Assembly: GCA_004123355.1 (NCBI GenBank) | Contig: SCHM01000003.1 | Span: forward strand, 868,001 to 932,000 | Source: Amphirosellinia nigrospora | Taxonomy: Eukaryota > Ascomycota > Sordariomycetes > Xylariales > Xylariaceae | Direction: 5' to 3' | DNA length: 64,000 nucleotides | In this document: in pieces, positions 23,343 through 34,819 of the stretch | Layout of the letters: each line of letters begins with the position of its first letter | How positions within the stretch are numbered: the first letter of the stretch is position 1 | Made by a program: the position numbers and the translations under genes | The notes under the pieces: generated by a model | What the model saw: only the letters and a program-made list of their open reading frames with translations | Told to the model about the DNA's origin: nothing | Database searches by the model: none

Positions 23343-24785
23343 TCAATCTCTCTTCTTGGGATCGTTGGGCTTCGTCGACAGGGCGGATCCGAAGATGGAA
23401 GCCCAGCTAACAACTTGCCTCTGCTCCTTCGTCGTCTCCTCAGCTTTTGCGTCGACGTCGGCATCTTTCACACGTAGTTCCACTACAAGGTGCGTGCCGC
23501 CCGTGGCCCACCCGGGACGTTCGAGGCGCACGATTTCGAGCCCCGGAATGCGGTGCGCAGCCGCGTTGACGATGACCTCGATGTCCCGGTTCCACCAGCA
23601 CCCGAAGCGCTCGTGATGGGCACGCGCGCCGCGGTCCAGGAGCCCGTTTACGAAGTCCCAGATGCTGCGCCCGTGCTCGAGGAGGATGATCCGTCCCGTA
23701 TTGGGCTGAACCGAGGAAGCCATGAGAGAGAGGAGGGATACGGGGTCTTGAACACTGCAGAGGCCGAAGGTCTGTAAGATAGTATCATACTTCTGTGGTG
23801 TTTGGGGAAGGGCAGGTGGCGCCGGAAGTGCGGATTGTACGTCAGATTGTATGAGTCTGATCTGGTCCGAGAGGAAGGAAACGATGTGACCTTTAAGATT
23901 ACCGCTGTCGCTCGTGTCGCTGTTGGCAGCTAGTATGGCGAACGACGGCTTCTTGGAAATCTGACCCGTCATATGCGGGACTACCTGTCGCATCCGCTGA
24001 AGCGCGATGTCTAACATGCCAGGTGATATATCGACGCCTGTGAAACTGAGAACCGCACTATCGTCCTGCTGTGAGACTTTCTCGTCCCTGCTACCACCCC
24101 GAGTCGGGATCCAGTTGGAGGCTTTCGCTCTCGCCTTCTCGCGCTCTTCGGACGTGATGGGAGATTGAGTCACCTTGTCCCAGTCGTAGAACTCTAGGTT
24201 GCGTCCCGTGCCAATCGCGATCTCGAGGACGTGTCCACGCGCCTCGGCGGCTATCTCCCGCCGCAACCGCGTGATGCCGTACCGCCACTCTGACTTGTCG
24301 AGGTGGAGGTCGAACTCGTACGGCGACTGTATGGACGGGCGGCCCGTGGGGGCCTCGGGCTCACAGCCGAGCGGGTAGCACGGTGCCGGCTCCTGCCGCC
24401 AGTACATCATTATACTCGCCGTGAAGTATCCCAGGCATCCCAGGGCGGTGCCGAAACCGAGGATCGCAAACCAGCGGTCGCGCACGAGGTCCGCGACGGG
24501 TCTCTTTTGGCTCCGCTCCTGCTTCTCCCATTGCTTCTGTTGCCGCTGCCGCCGCTGTTGGGTGAGCGGGCTGAGATCTCCTTTTGGCTGTGCGGGTTGG
24601 TAGGGGAGAGGTTTTGGAGCCGACTTCTGGCCAGGATTCGGTGCCTTTGATGAGGCATGCCGCCTTATCGAGACGGCTCCCTCATGAGTTGGACATCTGA
24701 AGCTGGGGACCTGTCTCATCACCCCATGTTTGCGTGTAAGAACCCTTACAGCCGTCCACGGCGTAACTCCGTATAGGGGTTGCAT
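23343..24785 (-). CDS. OMS1: Mitochondrial inner-membrane methyltransferase OMS1-like, 480 aa, intact
   Basis: SAM-dependent class I methyltransferase resembling yeast Oms1, a mitochondrial inner membrane protein linked to respiratory complex assembly. Single exon from the ATG at 24785. The first 60 or so residues are basic and Ser/Pro-rich, as expected for a mitochondrial presequence (VRVLTRKHGVMRQV). A single membrane segment follows at about residues 108-128 (WFAILGFGTALGCLGYFTA). The methyltransferase domain runs from about residue 190, with the SAM-binding motif I HVLEIAIGTGRNLEFY, then GVDISPGMLDIA (motif II acidic Asp), KYDTILQTFGLCSVQDP and GRIILLEHGRSIWDFVN. The C-terminal GLEIVRLERPGWATGGTHLV is the usual family end. 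It faces the IMPACT-family gene across 693 bp. No disruptions. Confidence 0.9.
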   Translation of the reverse strand: MQPLYGVTPWTAVRVLTRKHGVMRQVPSFRCPTHEGAVSIRRHASSKAPNPGQKSAPKPLPYQPAQPKGDLSPLTQQRRQRQQKQWEKQERSQKRPVADLVRDRWFAILGFGTALGCLGYFTASIMMYWRQEPAPCYPLGCEPEAPTGRPSIQSPYEFDLHLDKSEWRYGITRLRREIAAEARGHVLEIAIGTGRNLEFYDWDKVTQSPITSEEREKARAKASNWIPTRGGSRDEKVSQQDDSAVLSFTGVDISPGMLDIALQRMRQVVPHMTGQISKKPSFAILAANSDTSDSGNLKGHIVSFLSDQIRLIQSDVQSALPAPPALPQTPQKYDTILQTFGLCSVQDPVSLLSLMASSVQPNTGRIILLEHGRSIWDFVNGLLDRGARAHHERFGCWWNRDIEVIVNAAAHRIPGLEIVRLERPGWATGGTHLVVELRVKDADVDAKAEETTKEQRQVVSWASIFGSALSTKPNDPKKRD

Positions 24786-25478
24786 CGTGGCCCGCCAGGC
24801 TCAACCAGCGGCGTTATGTCGTCTCGCCTTGCCTCGCTTGCTTCTGGCCTACACTCTATTTCTCACCCCACGTTACAGCCGGGCGAAGATCTGCGTAATG
24901 AAGCCTACTAGAATCTCTTTCTCATGGTCACCGATCCATCATACAAAGATTCGATGGGCAGTCTATCCAAAGGATGGGATGATCTGCCCCAAAACACGGC
25001 CTAGCAGAGGCTCTCCCCGGTCCAGCGAGGGGTTGAATGAACGTCAACTTCAACCACTGGGGGCTGGTTTTCCAAAGGGGAGGTGGGAATTGGGGATATG
25101 GATCCCGTGACGCAGGCTGAGTGACGATCTCCCTAAGAAGGACCGTGTGTCGTTGGTGACGATGGAGGCTTTCTCTTAAGCCTAGTTCAGTAAAGTTGTA
25201 GCGTCAATCTAGTAAAGTGCTATAGATTTCTTGGTGGTGGATAAGTACCGTGTGAAGAGGCCAGATCTGCCACTGTGTTGTCTGCACGGCCACGTAGCAA
25301 GCCACAGTCACCTCGGCTGCTGCCGTACCTTCCTCCAGGCATATATGCATCTAAGCGGTAGACGTTGTTCAGCGACGTCACAAAATCTCATCCTCGAGAT
25401 CTGGTTCGTCATGCAAAGACGCGTCTCAATCGGACCATCATAGTTCCAAGCCATTACACCACCAATGAAACTAATAAT
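24786..25478. promoter_or_regulatory. Divergent intergenic region OMS1/IMPACT gene
   Basis: Roughly 690 bp between two divergent start codons, so it must hold both promoters. I cannot assign individual elements. Confidence 0.45.
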
Positions 25479-27190
25479 ATGTCGGCACAGCAGGATCTTC
25501 AAGATCTCATTCGGCTGATGACCGTGGGGATGAAAGTACCAATCAAAGATGCACTTTCACGCGTAAAGAGCCTTCAAACCAAGAACCTCCGAAATATTCA
25601 ACAAATAGCGGAATGTCCGCTCTCAGATGTTCAGTCGGCCGTAACTGATGCTAAAGCCGCAAGATCGCTTCAAAATGCATGCAAAGCCCGCATGAAAAAC
25701 CCAACTGCACCGGTGGTAAGTAAGAGGTCAGGCTCTGATCTCTCAGCGGATGCGAAGCGGTTGAAGTCCTCAAGTGAAACAGGATATCTCGGCGGGCAAG
25801 ACAACACAGAGCCTGGAGAATATGAGGCGTCGTTTGAACTGCCCATCGAGGCGGATGAGCAGGTTATTGCTGGTACTACTCTGCTAACCAACAGAGCACC
25901 CTCGTCCTGGCCTTTGCCGTTGAGCTTCTGCGGTACACGATGCCAGAACAGCCTCCTTCAAGTCGCTTGAGCTTAGCCCAAGCCGTGGTCAGTGCTAATT
26001 CAAGAAGCAAAGCGGTCTCTATCGGTCTTGAAAAGGGCCTTAGTGCTGACGATGAAGGGTGGGGCCACGGTCAGCCAAGGGTTAGAGTAATGGGCCGAGA
26101 AGTCACAGTTTTAAAAAGAGGTGGCTATCAATGGAAGGGAGAAGAGGAAGTCGGGCAGGCTGGCAACCCTTCTGCCGACTTAGGGGAATCAACAAGCGCA
26201 ACCAAGACGGGCAGCAATACGGCCGGCCACGTGGCCAGATCATGGTCGACTAGTCAGCCAGTTACTTTAAAGCAATCGACATTCATTGTGCGGGCTACTT
26301 CTCTCGCCGAGCCTTCTCAGCGCCAGTCCATCTTGCAGTCGCTTTTCGCAGCTATGCCGTCACTGCAATCCGCGACGCATAATGCGTGGGCTTATCGGGT
26401 GAAAGTCTCTACTAACCTGTTTAATGCAAACTACGATCCGAGAAGAGTCTTTCGATGATGGGGAGAGCGGTTGCGGGTCCTTCCTGCTCAAGAACATGCA
26501 AGAAATGAACGCTGTAGACACTCTCGTCGTGATGACGCGGTGGTACGGCGGAGTTATGCTCGGTCCTGACCGCTGGCGAATTATGCGTAATTGTCTTCGG
26601 GAGTAGGTTCCCTGAATTCGGTTGAGCTTGAGACTCTTCATAAGGAAACTAACTTCTGCATTACATAGTGCGCTGTCAGAGCGCCTTCGCATCACGGGAG
26701 ACCAAGCTACACTAGGAGGTGAAGCGGTATGGGATTAGACCTCGAGGCCATGAAGAATAAAGCTGGTACTGGCTCTACATCCAGCCGGTCGTACGAAGCT
26801 GGCGTGGTCGGCATGCCTATACATCGGCCAGAGGTAGCGAAAGCATACCTGTTCAAAAGCTTTGCTGTTCGACTCGAAGCACCTCAAAATGAAGACGGGA
26901 GCGAAACCCACAGTCCAGATGGTAAGGCCAGCACGTCAAAAGCGACCTCGAAAAAGAAGACCGTCAAAGCCCTGGAACTCGAGAAGGAAGAGAATGTTGC
27001 CAGACTCCTTGGCGCCATCCGGATTGTGTTCGAAAGCTGGACAGAACATTTGAGTGCCAGTGACCTTGATCGGCGTGCTTGGAATTGGTATGTGGCTGTT
27101 CGCCCGGAAGTTGAAAGTGGCCCATCTGGCTGGGGTGCCAAAGGGCAACTTAAGCTGTCTGATATACTGGCACTAAGGAGGGAAGTATAA
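25479..27190 (+). CDS. IMPACT-family (UPF0029) protein with N-terminal helical domain
   Basis: Contains the IMPACT/YigZ (UPF0029) domain, known from yeast Yih1 and mammalian IMPACT, which modulate the Gcn2 stress kinase. Start ATG at 25479 (MSAQQDLQDLIRLM). An N-terminal all-helical domain of about 70 residues (KDALSRVKSLQTKNLRNI) precedes a disordered linker, then the IMPACT domain at about 26270-26700: QSTFIVRATSLAEPSQR, THNAWAYRV, EESFDDGESGCG and the signature TRWYGGVMLGPDRWRIM. An intron at about 26603-26668 (GTAGGT...CATAG) leads to the C-terminal part, stop at 27190. Single bases appear lost near 25905 (C run) and 26725 (GGG), and the frame also changes at about 26404-26424, where a CTACTAAC branch-like motif hints at an intron with an unclear acceptor. 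The domain order is not that of Yih1 (no RWD seen), so the kinase link is inference. Confidence 0.83.
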
Positions 27191-27354
27191 TTTTATTGTA
27201 CTACCTCGGCCATCAAGAACGACAAACGGCAATTTTGTGGGCCTATTTCACAGCTGGCAATGAATTCACCTAATCTTGTAAGTGAAAGCTGTTTCCGTGT
27301 TTGACAAAATAAAATACTAATATACACCATGGTAGACTCAGACACTTGAAGCTC

Positions 27355-30035
27355 TTATAGGCATATGCTACATACAAGTCGTCCATTCCTCGAGTTTCGT
27401 CCTATTCTAGGGGCCGGGTTTGAGTCCGGAACCCCCGCCAATTCATGGCCAATCAACACGATCCAGTCGAAGCTGACAAACTTGTCCCACTGCTCCTTGG
27501 GGTGCTCGTTGAAGATGTTCCGGGAGTGTCGATTGTGCTTGCCGTGCTTGGTGTGCTTGGCCGCCTCCACGATTTGTTATTCAGCAGCTTCTTTATCTCA
27601 CCTGCTTTGAGTCCTGCGTTACTTGCGGCATCGAGCGCTGTCCTACCATCGCCATCACGCAATCTAGGGTCGGCGCCCTTATCCAGCAATAATTTTACAA
27701 GATGAATGGTTGCTCTTGATTGGGCTACCGCATCGATTGCGCTGACTAACGGAATAAACTGTCCGGGGCCACCGCTATTGGGATCAGCACCCCGGTGCAA
27801 TAACTCTTCAGCCACTATAGCATTTGATGTTAGAAGAAATTATCTTCAGCTCGAATAGGCGCAGCTCGTCATCCGTGAGTGCCTCATACCAGTGAAGAAA
27901 GGTATACGAAGTTTTTAGGACGAGTACTCACTTAGTTCATTGCCTTGTTCGGACGCCATACAAAGAGCCGTCTTGCCAATGTAGTCGATGCGATCGATTA
28001 GTTTGGGACTCTTATCCAGAATCAATCTGGCGACGTGAACGCCACCAGAACTGCTCTGGCACCTGTGCAAGGGAGATCTTTTCTTAGTATCTACTACGTT
28101 GACATCGGCGGCTTTTTCTAGCAACAGAACACACAGCCGCCTATTACGTGTAGTTGCTGCGAGGTGTATAGGTGTAGCACCCATACTGTCTCGCTGTTCG
28201 ACATGCGGCATGTTCAACAACATACTCCGCAACACTTCTAGATTCTGGTGCTGAATAGCCAGGTGAATCGGGGCACTTCCAGTCTCAGGATCGCAGACGT
28301 CAAATCCGAATTGAGGACTATCGACATCGAACCCTTGGTCCTTAGACCACAGGTATGCGCTGCTCAAGTCGCCATTACCCACAAGGCTGGCTCTTGGTGA
28401 TAGTTGAGGTGAGGATCGATTGGTGCTGGGTAGATTTGCCGGCCACTGCTCCTCCAGCAAGTCTTGAATGCCTCGTGCCTCATCGATTAATTGGAGTACT
28501 TGTAGACTTTTGATCAACACATCAGCCGACTCTATAACGAGGCTTTTACGCCGAGGGCTTGCTTTTAATCGACCCATAAAGGCGCTCTTCAGAAACTTCT
28601 TCGATTTACGAAAATTCCCTTGCCTCGCGCTGCGGCACAAAAGTCAGCAACTTTTCTTCAACATATTCCTGTTTGAGTTAGAGGAAAGGTAGAGAATTCC
28701 GCTGAGGCATTATCTCAACTAGACAGGTCTGCCCCTCTGTACAACCGATGAAGGGTTCGCGGTTTGGGAAGTACTCACTAGAGATTTCCGAGTTTGTGAT
28801 ACAATCTCCATTCACGATCAGTATCATCCGTTCCCAGCCGCCCACTCTCGCCGAGCAACTCTTCAAGAACTTCTTCAGTCTCATCATCTGTTTGTGTGGT
28901 ATCGCAAAGAAACAAAATGTCCGCAAGCATCTCCCTCATATCCTCTAGCTCTGAGATATCACCTGTATCATCATACTCTTCACTCTGTCTAGAGAGTTTC
29001 TCGTTTAAGCGCCTTCGTTTCTTGATACCCCGTCGCTGATATTCCGCAGCCTGGAAAAATATCTCGTTTTGCATAAGGTGACGTACGATATCTTGGTTGT
29101 TTTCGAGTGTGAGCTGGAATACTTTACGACTCACATAGTCCAATTCCTCCTGTTCCGAGTCGGAATCGTCATCATCGAAGGTTTGTATAGTCAAGTGCCC
29201 GTCGGTTGAGTCGTCATAGGGCACGGATAGGGATACCGCTGCTGTGATCTCGCTATCATAGGTCGTTAGTAAGCCTCATCGTGGCAAAGATGATATACAA
29301 TGTCGGTGCTTCTAGGAGGTCGTGTGGTGAGCCCACCCCAAGACCTACAATGAAAGAAAGGAAAGCTTGAGGAATCATACTCAACCGTTTCGCGCCATTC
29401 CTGTTTCTCTTCATCGAGAATATTTCTAGCCTCCCCTCAGCAGAGGAGGTGCATGATCGTGGATTCAGCGCCGCTGGGAGTTGTCGCTTTCCGATTCCCG
29501 TCCCAGCACGACCTGAGAACAGCCTTGCCGCTTGGATGGCTTGGTTGATTTTTCGCACCTCGGTCAGGATCATTCCCTGCGACTCTCGATTGATCCATAA
29601 CTCGCCAAGAGACAGTGTTGATAAACTCAACTGAAGGATTCTGGTGTATGAAGTGATGTGGTGCATGATCTCTTTTGGGCGTTCTTCATTGAGCGACCTC
29701 TGTATGCTTAGCCTGAGCTTTTGTATCGGAGTCGTTTCATCCTTGAGCTCCGGAAGTTCACGGTCCAAGTCTTCCAGCGCTTTACGACACGATTCTAAAA
29801 TACGCTTTATCCGATCGTGATGTCTATACTCGAACGGTAACTGTTGCGGGCGCTTGTGAAACGTTTCGCCAATCTCGTGCAATGCGGCCTCTAAATGCCG
29901 TATTTCATCATATACTTCCTGGATCGAGTTCGCTATGGTCCTAGTCTGTTCAACAAATCGATATATCGATTTTAAGAGACCGCCGGCGAAAGCAGCGATT
30001 TGTAGGGCTGAGGAAGCAGTGGATAACACGTCCAT
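27355..30035 (-). CDS. Helo-like N-terminal domain / ankyrin-repeat protein
   Basis: Start ATG at 30035: MDVLSTASSALQIAAFAGGL, then helices with SIQEVYDEIRHLEAAL, matching the Helo-like N-terminal domain of fungal NLR/STAND and HET proteins. A coiled, charged middle follows (about 28780-29255, AAEYQRRGIKKRRRLNEKL and an acidic EELDYVSRKV region). Next are ankyrin repeats at about 27700-28330: APIHLAIQHQNLEVLRSML, ATPIHLAATTRNRRLCVLL, RSPLHRCQSSSG, and GRTALDAASNAG near the end. Between exons there are introns at about 27815-27930 and 28640-28778 and near 29300-29370. A base seems missing near 27572 (AAA run); beyond it the frame reads IFNEHPKEQWDKFVSFDWIV to the stop at 27355. No NACHT or NB-ARC motif is visible, so it is not a full NLR. 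Such proteins are suspected in self/non-self or cell-death signalling; the role here is inference. Its 3' end lies 164 bp from that of the IMPACT gene. Confidence 0.78.
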
Positions 30036-31080
30036 AGTTGGTTAAGCCTATACCACCTGCTCAAGTCTCAATTTGGATGTTTAACCTTTCGTCCTAGTGT
30101 TACGGTTGGACGGACTGGGTCCCTTTTTGCCATAGGAGTCGAGGCCTTCGTTGTATTTAACGTCATGATCTTGGGTCGCAGTACTCAATAATGTTTCGCA
30201 GGATCTCGGACGCGAACCAGAGCCGACCGAGAATGAGGCATACAATGCTACTAAATCTGTTGCATTATGTTGACCATTTGGTGCCAAACAACGTCATGAT
30301 AGTACAAATCCTGTTTATTACTCGATAATGTACTGCAAGTACGTCTCACATCTGGTAGCGTGTGTGGCAGTTAGGGATACCTGCGCATGTGGCGGTGACG
30401 AACGAGGTCAAATAAGCCAGCGAAGGATCGTAGGCTGAACTCTCCCGTGTAATAGATATGCGTCATGCGTCGGACGATGTAGCCAAAATAGGAGGCAGCC
30501 TGCCTTAAGGGAGCCCTCCAGCATTGTTCGACATCCAAGTTCTTAACTGGGCGGATGACCGAACATTCTACGTCCCTAACACATCCCCATCTGCCTATCA
30601 GATTGAAACTGTGCCATAAGAGCAAACCCACCGGACACCGAAATATACCTTAGGTATGATTTACTTACGTAGGTATGGATGCACGATCGCAAGAAAAGCC
30701 CCCAAGATAGGATCATCGTCCAAATATGGATAACCAGGCATCCATCCTGTGACCAGGCATGCAATCAACGCCCTCGCAAGCACGGCCGTGCATGCACGCC
30801 ATGGCATCCATACGTCATCCACCTGGAGATCAGCCACAGCCTTACAATAGCTTCCGGCAGGCTTCGATTACTTGTGTAAAAAAGAGTTAGAGTGTAAAAA
30901 AGTGTTAGATCAGCGTAGCCCGGTCTAGTCGTAAGGTTGATGAGTCTAAGCTAGGAAGACTCATCGTTTCATCCTACCAAGATCATAATTGTTCTTCCCC
31001 CATATAACCTCAATTAGTTGAATTCGCGACGCGTTATTCACAGGTTGAATCTCTCGTCTAATTAAAACCAGTCAATCATC
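30036..31080. promoter_or_regulatory. Divergent spacer, ankyrin protein / sugar transporter
   Basis: About 1 kb between two divergent starts, holding both promoters. TAGGTA-type motifs occur at about 30649-30675. No gene supported. Confidence 0.45.
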
Positions 31081-34080
31081 ATGGCAGATCGGCGGGGATC
31101 TATCGAACTCAGCCACAACAACATCGAAATGGGTGTCAAGGCCTCTGGCGTATCAGTATCCCCAGATTCTTATGAAGATAAAGGGCAAAGAAGACGCAAA
31201 AACTATCAAGTAGTTGTCGAAAGTCCATTAGGTGTGAACATCCTTAGCTTAATTCAGTCAAGTTGTGTCAAACCCACTAACGCTTCCTAGCTCGTCTTAC
31301 CGACCAGGAGCTCGAAAACGATGCTCGCAATTTTCAAAGAGCGTTCCTCCCATGTGTGAATGTCGAGCGGCTATTGAGGGCTGTTCAGGTAGCAAAGGAT
31401 ATCAGGATCTACGATACAGCCGCGCGGTCCGAAGATACCGATGCATACAGGAACCTACCAGTACAGTTGACACCAAAGGAGAGGATCGCACTGAGGAAGG
31501 AAAAGGACTCTTTGCCCTCTGAGCCAACGATGCTTATCGTAATCCTTACCGTGTCGCTGGCGGCGTTTCTACAAGGTTTTGTCCAGTCTTCCATCAACGG
31601 CGCGTCCCTTTACGCAGATGAGTTTGGGCTGAAGCTGGAACCGAATACATCAGCCGCAAAGCCAACTAAGCCAACGTCTGACGAGTGGAAGCTCGGCGCT
31701 GTGAATGGCTCCCCTTTCCTATTCGCTGCGTTGGTGGGCTGCTGGCTGGCGTTGCCCATCAACGATCGTGTTGGTCGGCGAGGTGCAATGGCAATCGCTG
31801 CATGTCTAATACTCGCTAGCTCACTGGGCTCTGCCTTCTGCAATACTTGGCAGCAGCTTTTCGGTACCCGCGTTTTCAACGGTATAGGTCAGTTTGGTTC
31901 CGAGACATACATTTACAACTCGACTCCTGAGATGGAGTTCCTTCCTGCTTCCTGGCAACTCGCTAACCATCTAACCAAACGTCAGGCATGGGCATCAAGG
32001 CAGTTAGCACACCCATTTTGGCTTCCGAAACAGCTGTCGGGTATTGGCGAGGCACGTCTATCCTCGCCTGGCAACTCTGGTAAGATTAGCTATGTTGGGT
32101 CGAATGAGAAGGTGCACTGACATTGCTAGGGTCGCTTTTGGCATCGCTATAGGATTTGCATTCAACCTGATTTTTTACACTGCTAACTACCACGAGATAA
32201 CCAAAGGCCTAATCCTGGGAGCCCCATTTGTTCCGGCAATATTTCTTCTCGTTAGCCTCTACTTTTGTCCTGAAAGTCCACGCTATTATATGCGGCAACA
32301 AAGTGCCCATTTTGACCCTGAAAAGGCATACGATATCCTACTTAGGTTGCGAGGCTGCGAGGTAACCAACTCTATTAATCAAACTACTTTGCAAGAAAAT
32401 GATTAAACTAACTACGATCTCCAGCTCCAAGCTCTTCGAGATATCTATCTGATATATAAGTCGGTTCAACAAGAAGAGAAATTCCTTCAATCGGATGACA
32501 ACACATCAGCCCGCGGTGCCCCCCATGGACTCTTTGGGCATCTTAGCACTTATATGACTCAGTATAAAGAGTTATTCACTCGGAGACGCCTCAGGAACGC
32601 TCTCGTGAGCAGCTCGATAGTTGCCATCGCTCAACAACTCTGTGGGAGTAAGTCCATTAACCCAGAAGCGGTTAAGCAGTTGCTAAAGCATTTCAACCTC
32701 TACTTTATTGATAATAGCCTAACAGTTTTATAGTAAATGTATTTGCTTTCTATTCTGGTAAGACCAACCTAATCTTAAGTTCTGCTCAAGGTCAACTCGG
32801 GAGCTTGTTGATTCATGGAGTATTAGCTCATTGATATCTTGGTATCCAACATGCTTTAAATACACCACTTTGCCTTTGGCGATTTCAAGCTAACCATTAG
32901 GGCTACATCACTTAAGCGTCCTTTAACTTACATATTACTAGGACTTCTTTTCAATGGACTATTGCGTGACAACGAAAAGCCAATTCTATTCGCCTTGGTC
33001 TACAGCTTGGTATTCGGTATGTCAGATTAAGATGCAACTCAACTCTAACTACCATGCTTACGTTTCCAAGGTGTCATCAACTTCTTCTTTAGCCTTCCGG
33101 CTATTAGAACCATTGACACGCTGGGGCGCCGCAAATGGCTCGTACTCACATTGCCTCTCATGTCACTTTTTATGACTGCAGCGGTCTGTCAACTTTGATC
33201 CCAGACCACAAAACTAAGAGCGGAATAGTTGCTCTTTTTGTCTTCCGTTAGTCACGTTCCTAGAGGTCGTTTGAAATATGAGCTGACAAGCTATCTAGTC
33301 TTTGCGATTGCTTATTCCCCAGGGATGGGTAGGTGACGCTCTCGAGACAGCGTCGAAACAATGTGCTAATGTTGACTAGGCCCAGTCCCCTTCACTCTAG
33401 CATCTGAAAGGTCAGTCATTAATTGCTTTATCCAAAGAATAAGATGCATTTGCTAACATAAGCGCAGCTTCCCATTGTCCCATCGTGAAGCGGTAAGTCA
33501 TCGTTCAAAATACCCTGTGGTAGGCCAGTTCAAATACTTACTTTTCGGCTAGGGGTGCGCCTTCGCCGTCGCCACGAATCTCGGTTTCGCGGGGCTCTTG
33601 TCAATTTTCTTCCCCAGGTAACACAGCCACCCCCAACTCTATCAATGAGGGTGTATGCTAAATCCCAATAGCATCTACGCCGGGCTGCAAGACGGCGGGA
33701 CGCTTGGGCTCTTCGCGGGACTTAATCTTGTTGCCTTTGCTCTCGTGTTCCTACTTGTCGAAGAGACCAAGCTCCGTTCACTCGAAGATCTAGATGAGAT
33801 CTTCAAAGTGAGGAAGGCCAGATTCACGCGTTACCAGGTCATGGAATACCTCCCTTGGTTCTTTCGGCGATATATCCTCGGTCGTGACGTTCCCAGGCCA
33901 GAGCTTTATCTTGATCTCATATGGGGCGATCACGACAACCAAGGTGATGGCATAGTTGGAGACCGAAACAGAGAAAGGTCTAATAGGGATACCAATGCGG
34001 GCGGACAAGGTCTGTTTAACCAGGGTTCTCCATTTGATGCGGATAGAAGGAGGGTAGACTCAGATGATGATTATGCATGA
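31081..34080 (+). CDS. MFS sugar (inositol/polyol-type) transporter, multi-exon
   Basis: Plasma-membrane sugar porter of the fungal subgroup with a long cytosolic N-terminus, related to myo-inositol carriers. Start ATG 31081. Exon 1 ends SPL and splices (GTGTGA...TTCCTAG) to ARLTDQELENDARNFQRAF, the subgroup signature. Helix 1 is TMLIVILTVSLAAFLQGF with SSINGASLYADEF. The loop NDRVGRRGAMAIAACLI carries the conserved GR[RK] motif, and LYFCPESPRYYM is the PESPR motif. Later exons hold LVSSSIVAIAQQLCGINVFAFYSG, GVINFFFSLPAIRTIDTLGRRKWLV and the C-terminal hallmark VEETKLRSLEDLDEIF. Many short introns (about 50-80 bp) explain most frame changes between 31890 and 33655. A Gly/Asn-rich tail ends at the TGA at 34080. 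The actual sugar is not deducible. Confidence 0.88.
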
Positions 34081-34319
34081 GGTCAACCACGTGTCACTAG
34101 TACGAGGAATTTACACGCGATGTTGAGCCTAGTCCTACGTGATAGTGGTTTTTCCATAACGTATAACCCTGTGTTTTCTATATTGACACTCTTTCTGGGT
34201 ATTGTGATCTATGCTCGCTGCATTGTCTCTCGCTTACAGCCCCGATCTTGCGTCAAGCCAGTCAAGCCAAGGGATCCGAAATGCGATCGCTCCTAAGCCA
34301 CCACTAAGCCGGCTATGGT

Positions 34320-34646
34320 TTAGCGCAGAGCCGTTGAGGCACCTTGCGGAGTGAGGTTGCTCCGACGGGGCCTGGACGGGCAACGAGTACATAGGACGCC
34401 GCCATCCTCTTCGGATAGCAGACTGCGGCAGGCTTTATGCGGATGCGAAGGACGGTGCACATTAGAATCGCATCCTACCATCCATGTTAAACCAACACCA
34501 AAAGCCTGGCTTTGGTCCTCGTAGGTGCCTTCCACATTGTTCCGTATTACTGTTTTGACATGAGCCGTCGGCGTAACTTCAAAAACTAGTTCGTTCAGCT
34601 GTTGAGAGCATGTTTGAACAGCGATATCGAATGAATCCGGAGCCAT
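34320..34646 (-). CDS. Hypothetical protein, 108 aa
   Basis: ORF from a true ATG at 34646 (MAPDSFDIAVQTC) with plausible protein composition in its first 75 residues, including AFGVGLTWMVGCDSN and KACRSLLSE. The Cys spacing after GLTWMVGC faintly recalls the C-terminal module of some fungal secreted proteins of unknown function, but no signal peptide is present. It could be an exon of a larger gene. The flanking bases (34081-34319 and 34647-34819) hold nothing recognisable apart from the 3' end of the transporter and the promoter of the reductase. Confidence 0.35.
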   Translation of the reverse strand: MAPDSFDIAVQTCSQQLNELVFEVTPTAHVKTVIRNNVEGTYEDQSQAFGVGLTWMVGCDSNVHRPSHPHKACRSLLSEEDGGVLCTRCPSRPRRSNLTPQGASTALR

Positions 34647-34819
34647 TCACAATGCCGCGCGCTCGCTTCAACTTTCGTATAAGAGGCTTCTTTAGGCACG
34701 CCTCGATTGAAAGGTAAAAAGTAGATAACATCACAACGCAGCGAAAAGCACATCTAGTCGAGTCTTGTGGAATTTATTATACCTTCTCGGCATATTTCTC
34801 CCTCCTGCTTCAATCTAAG

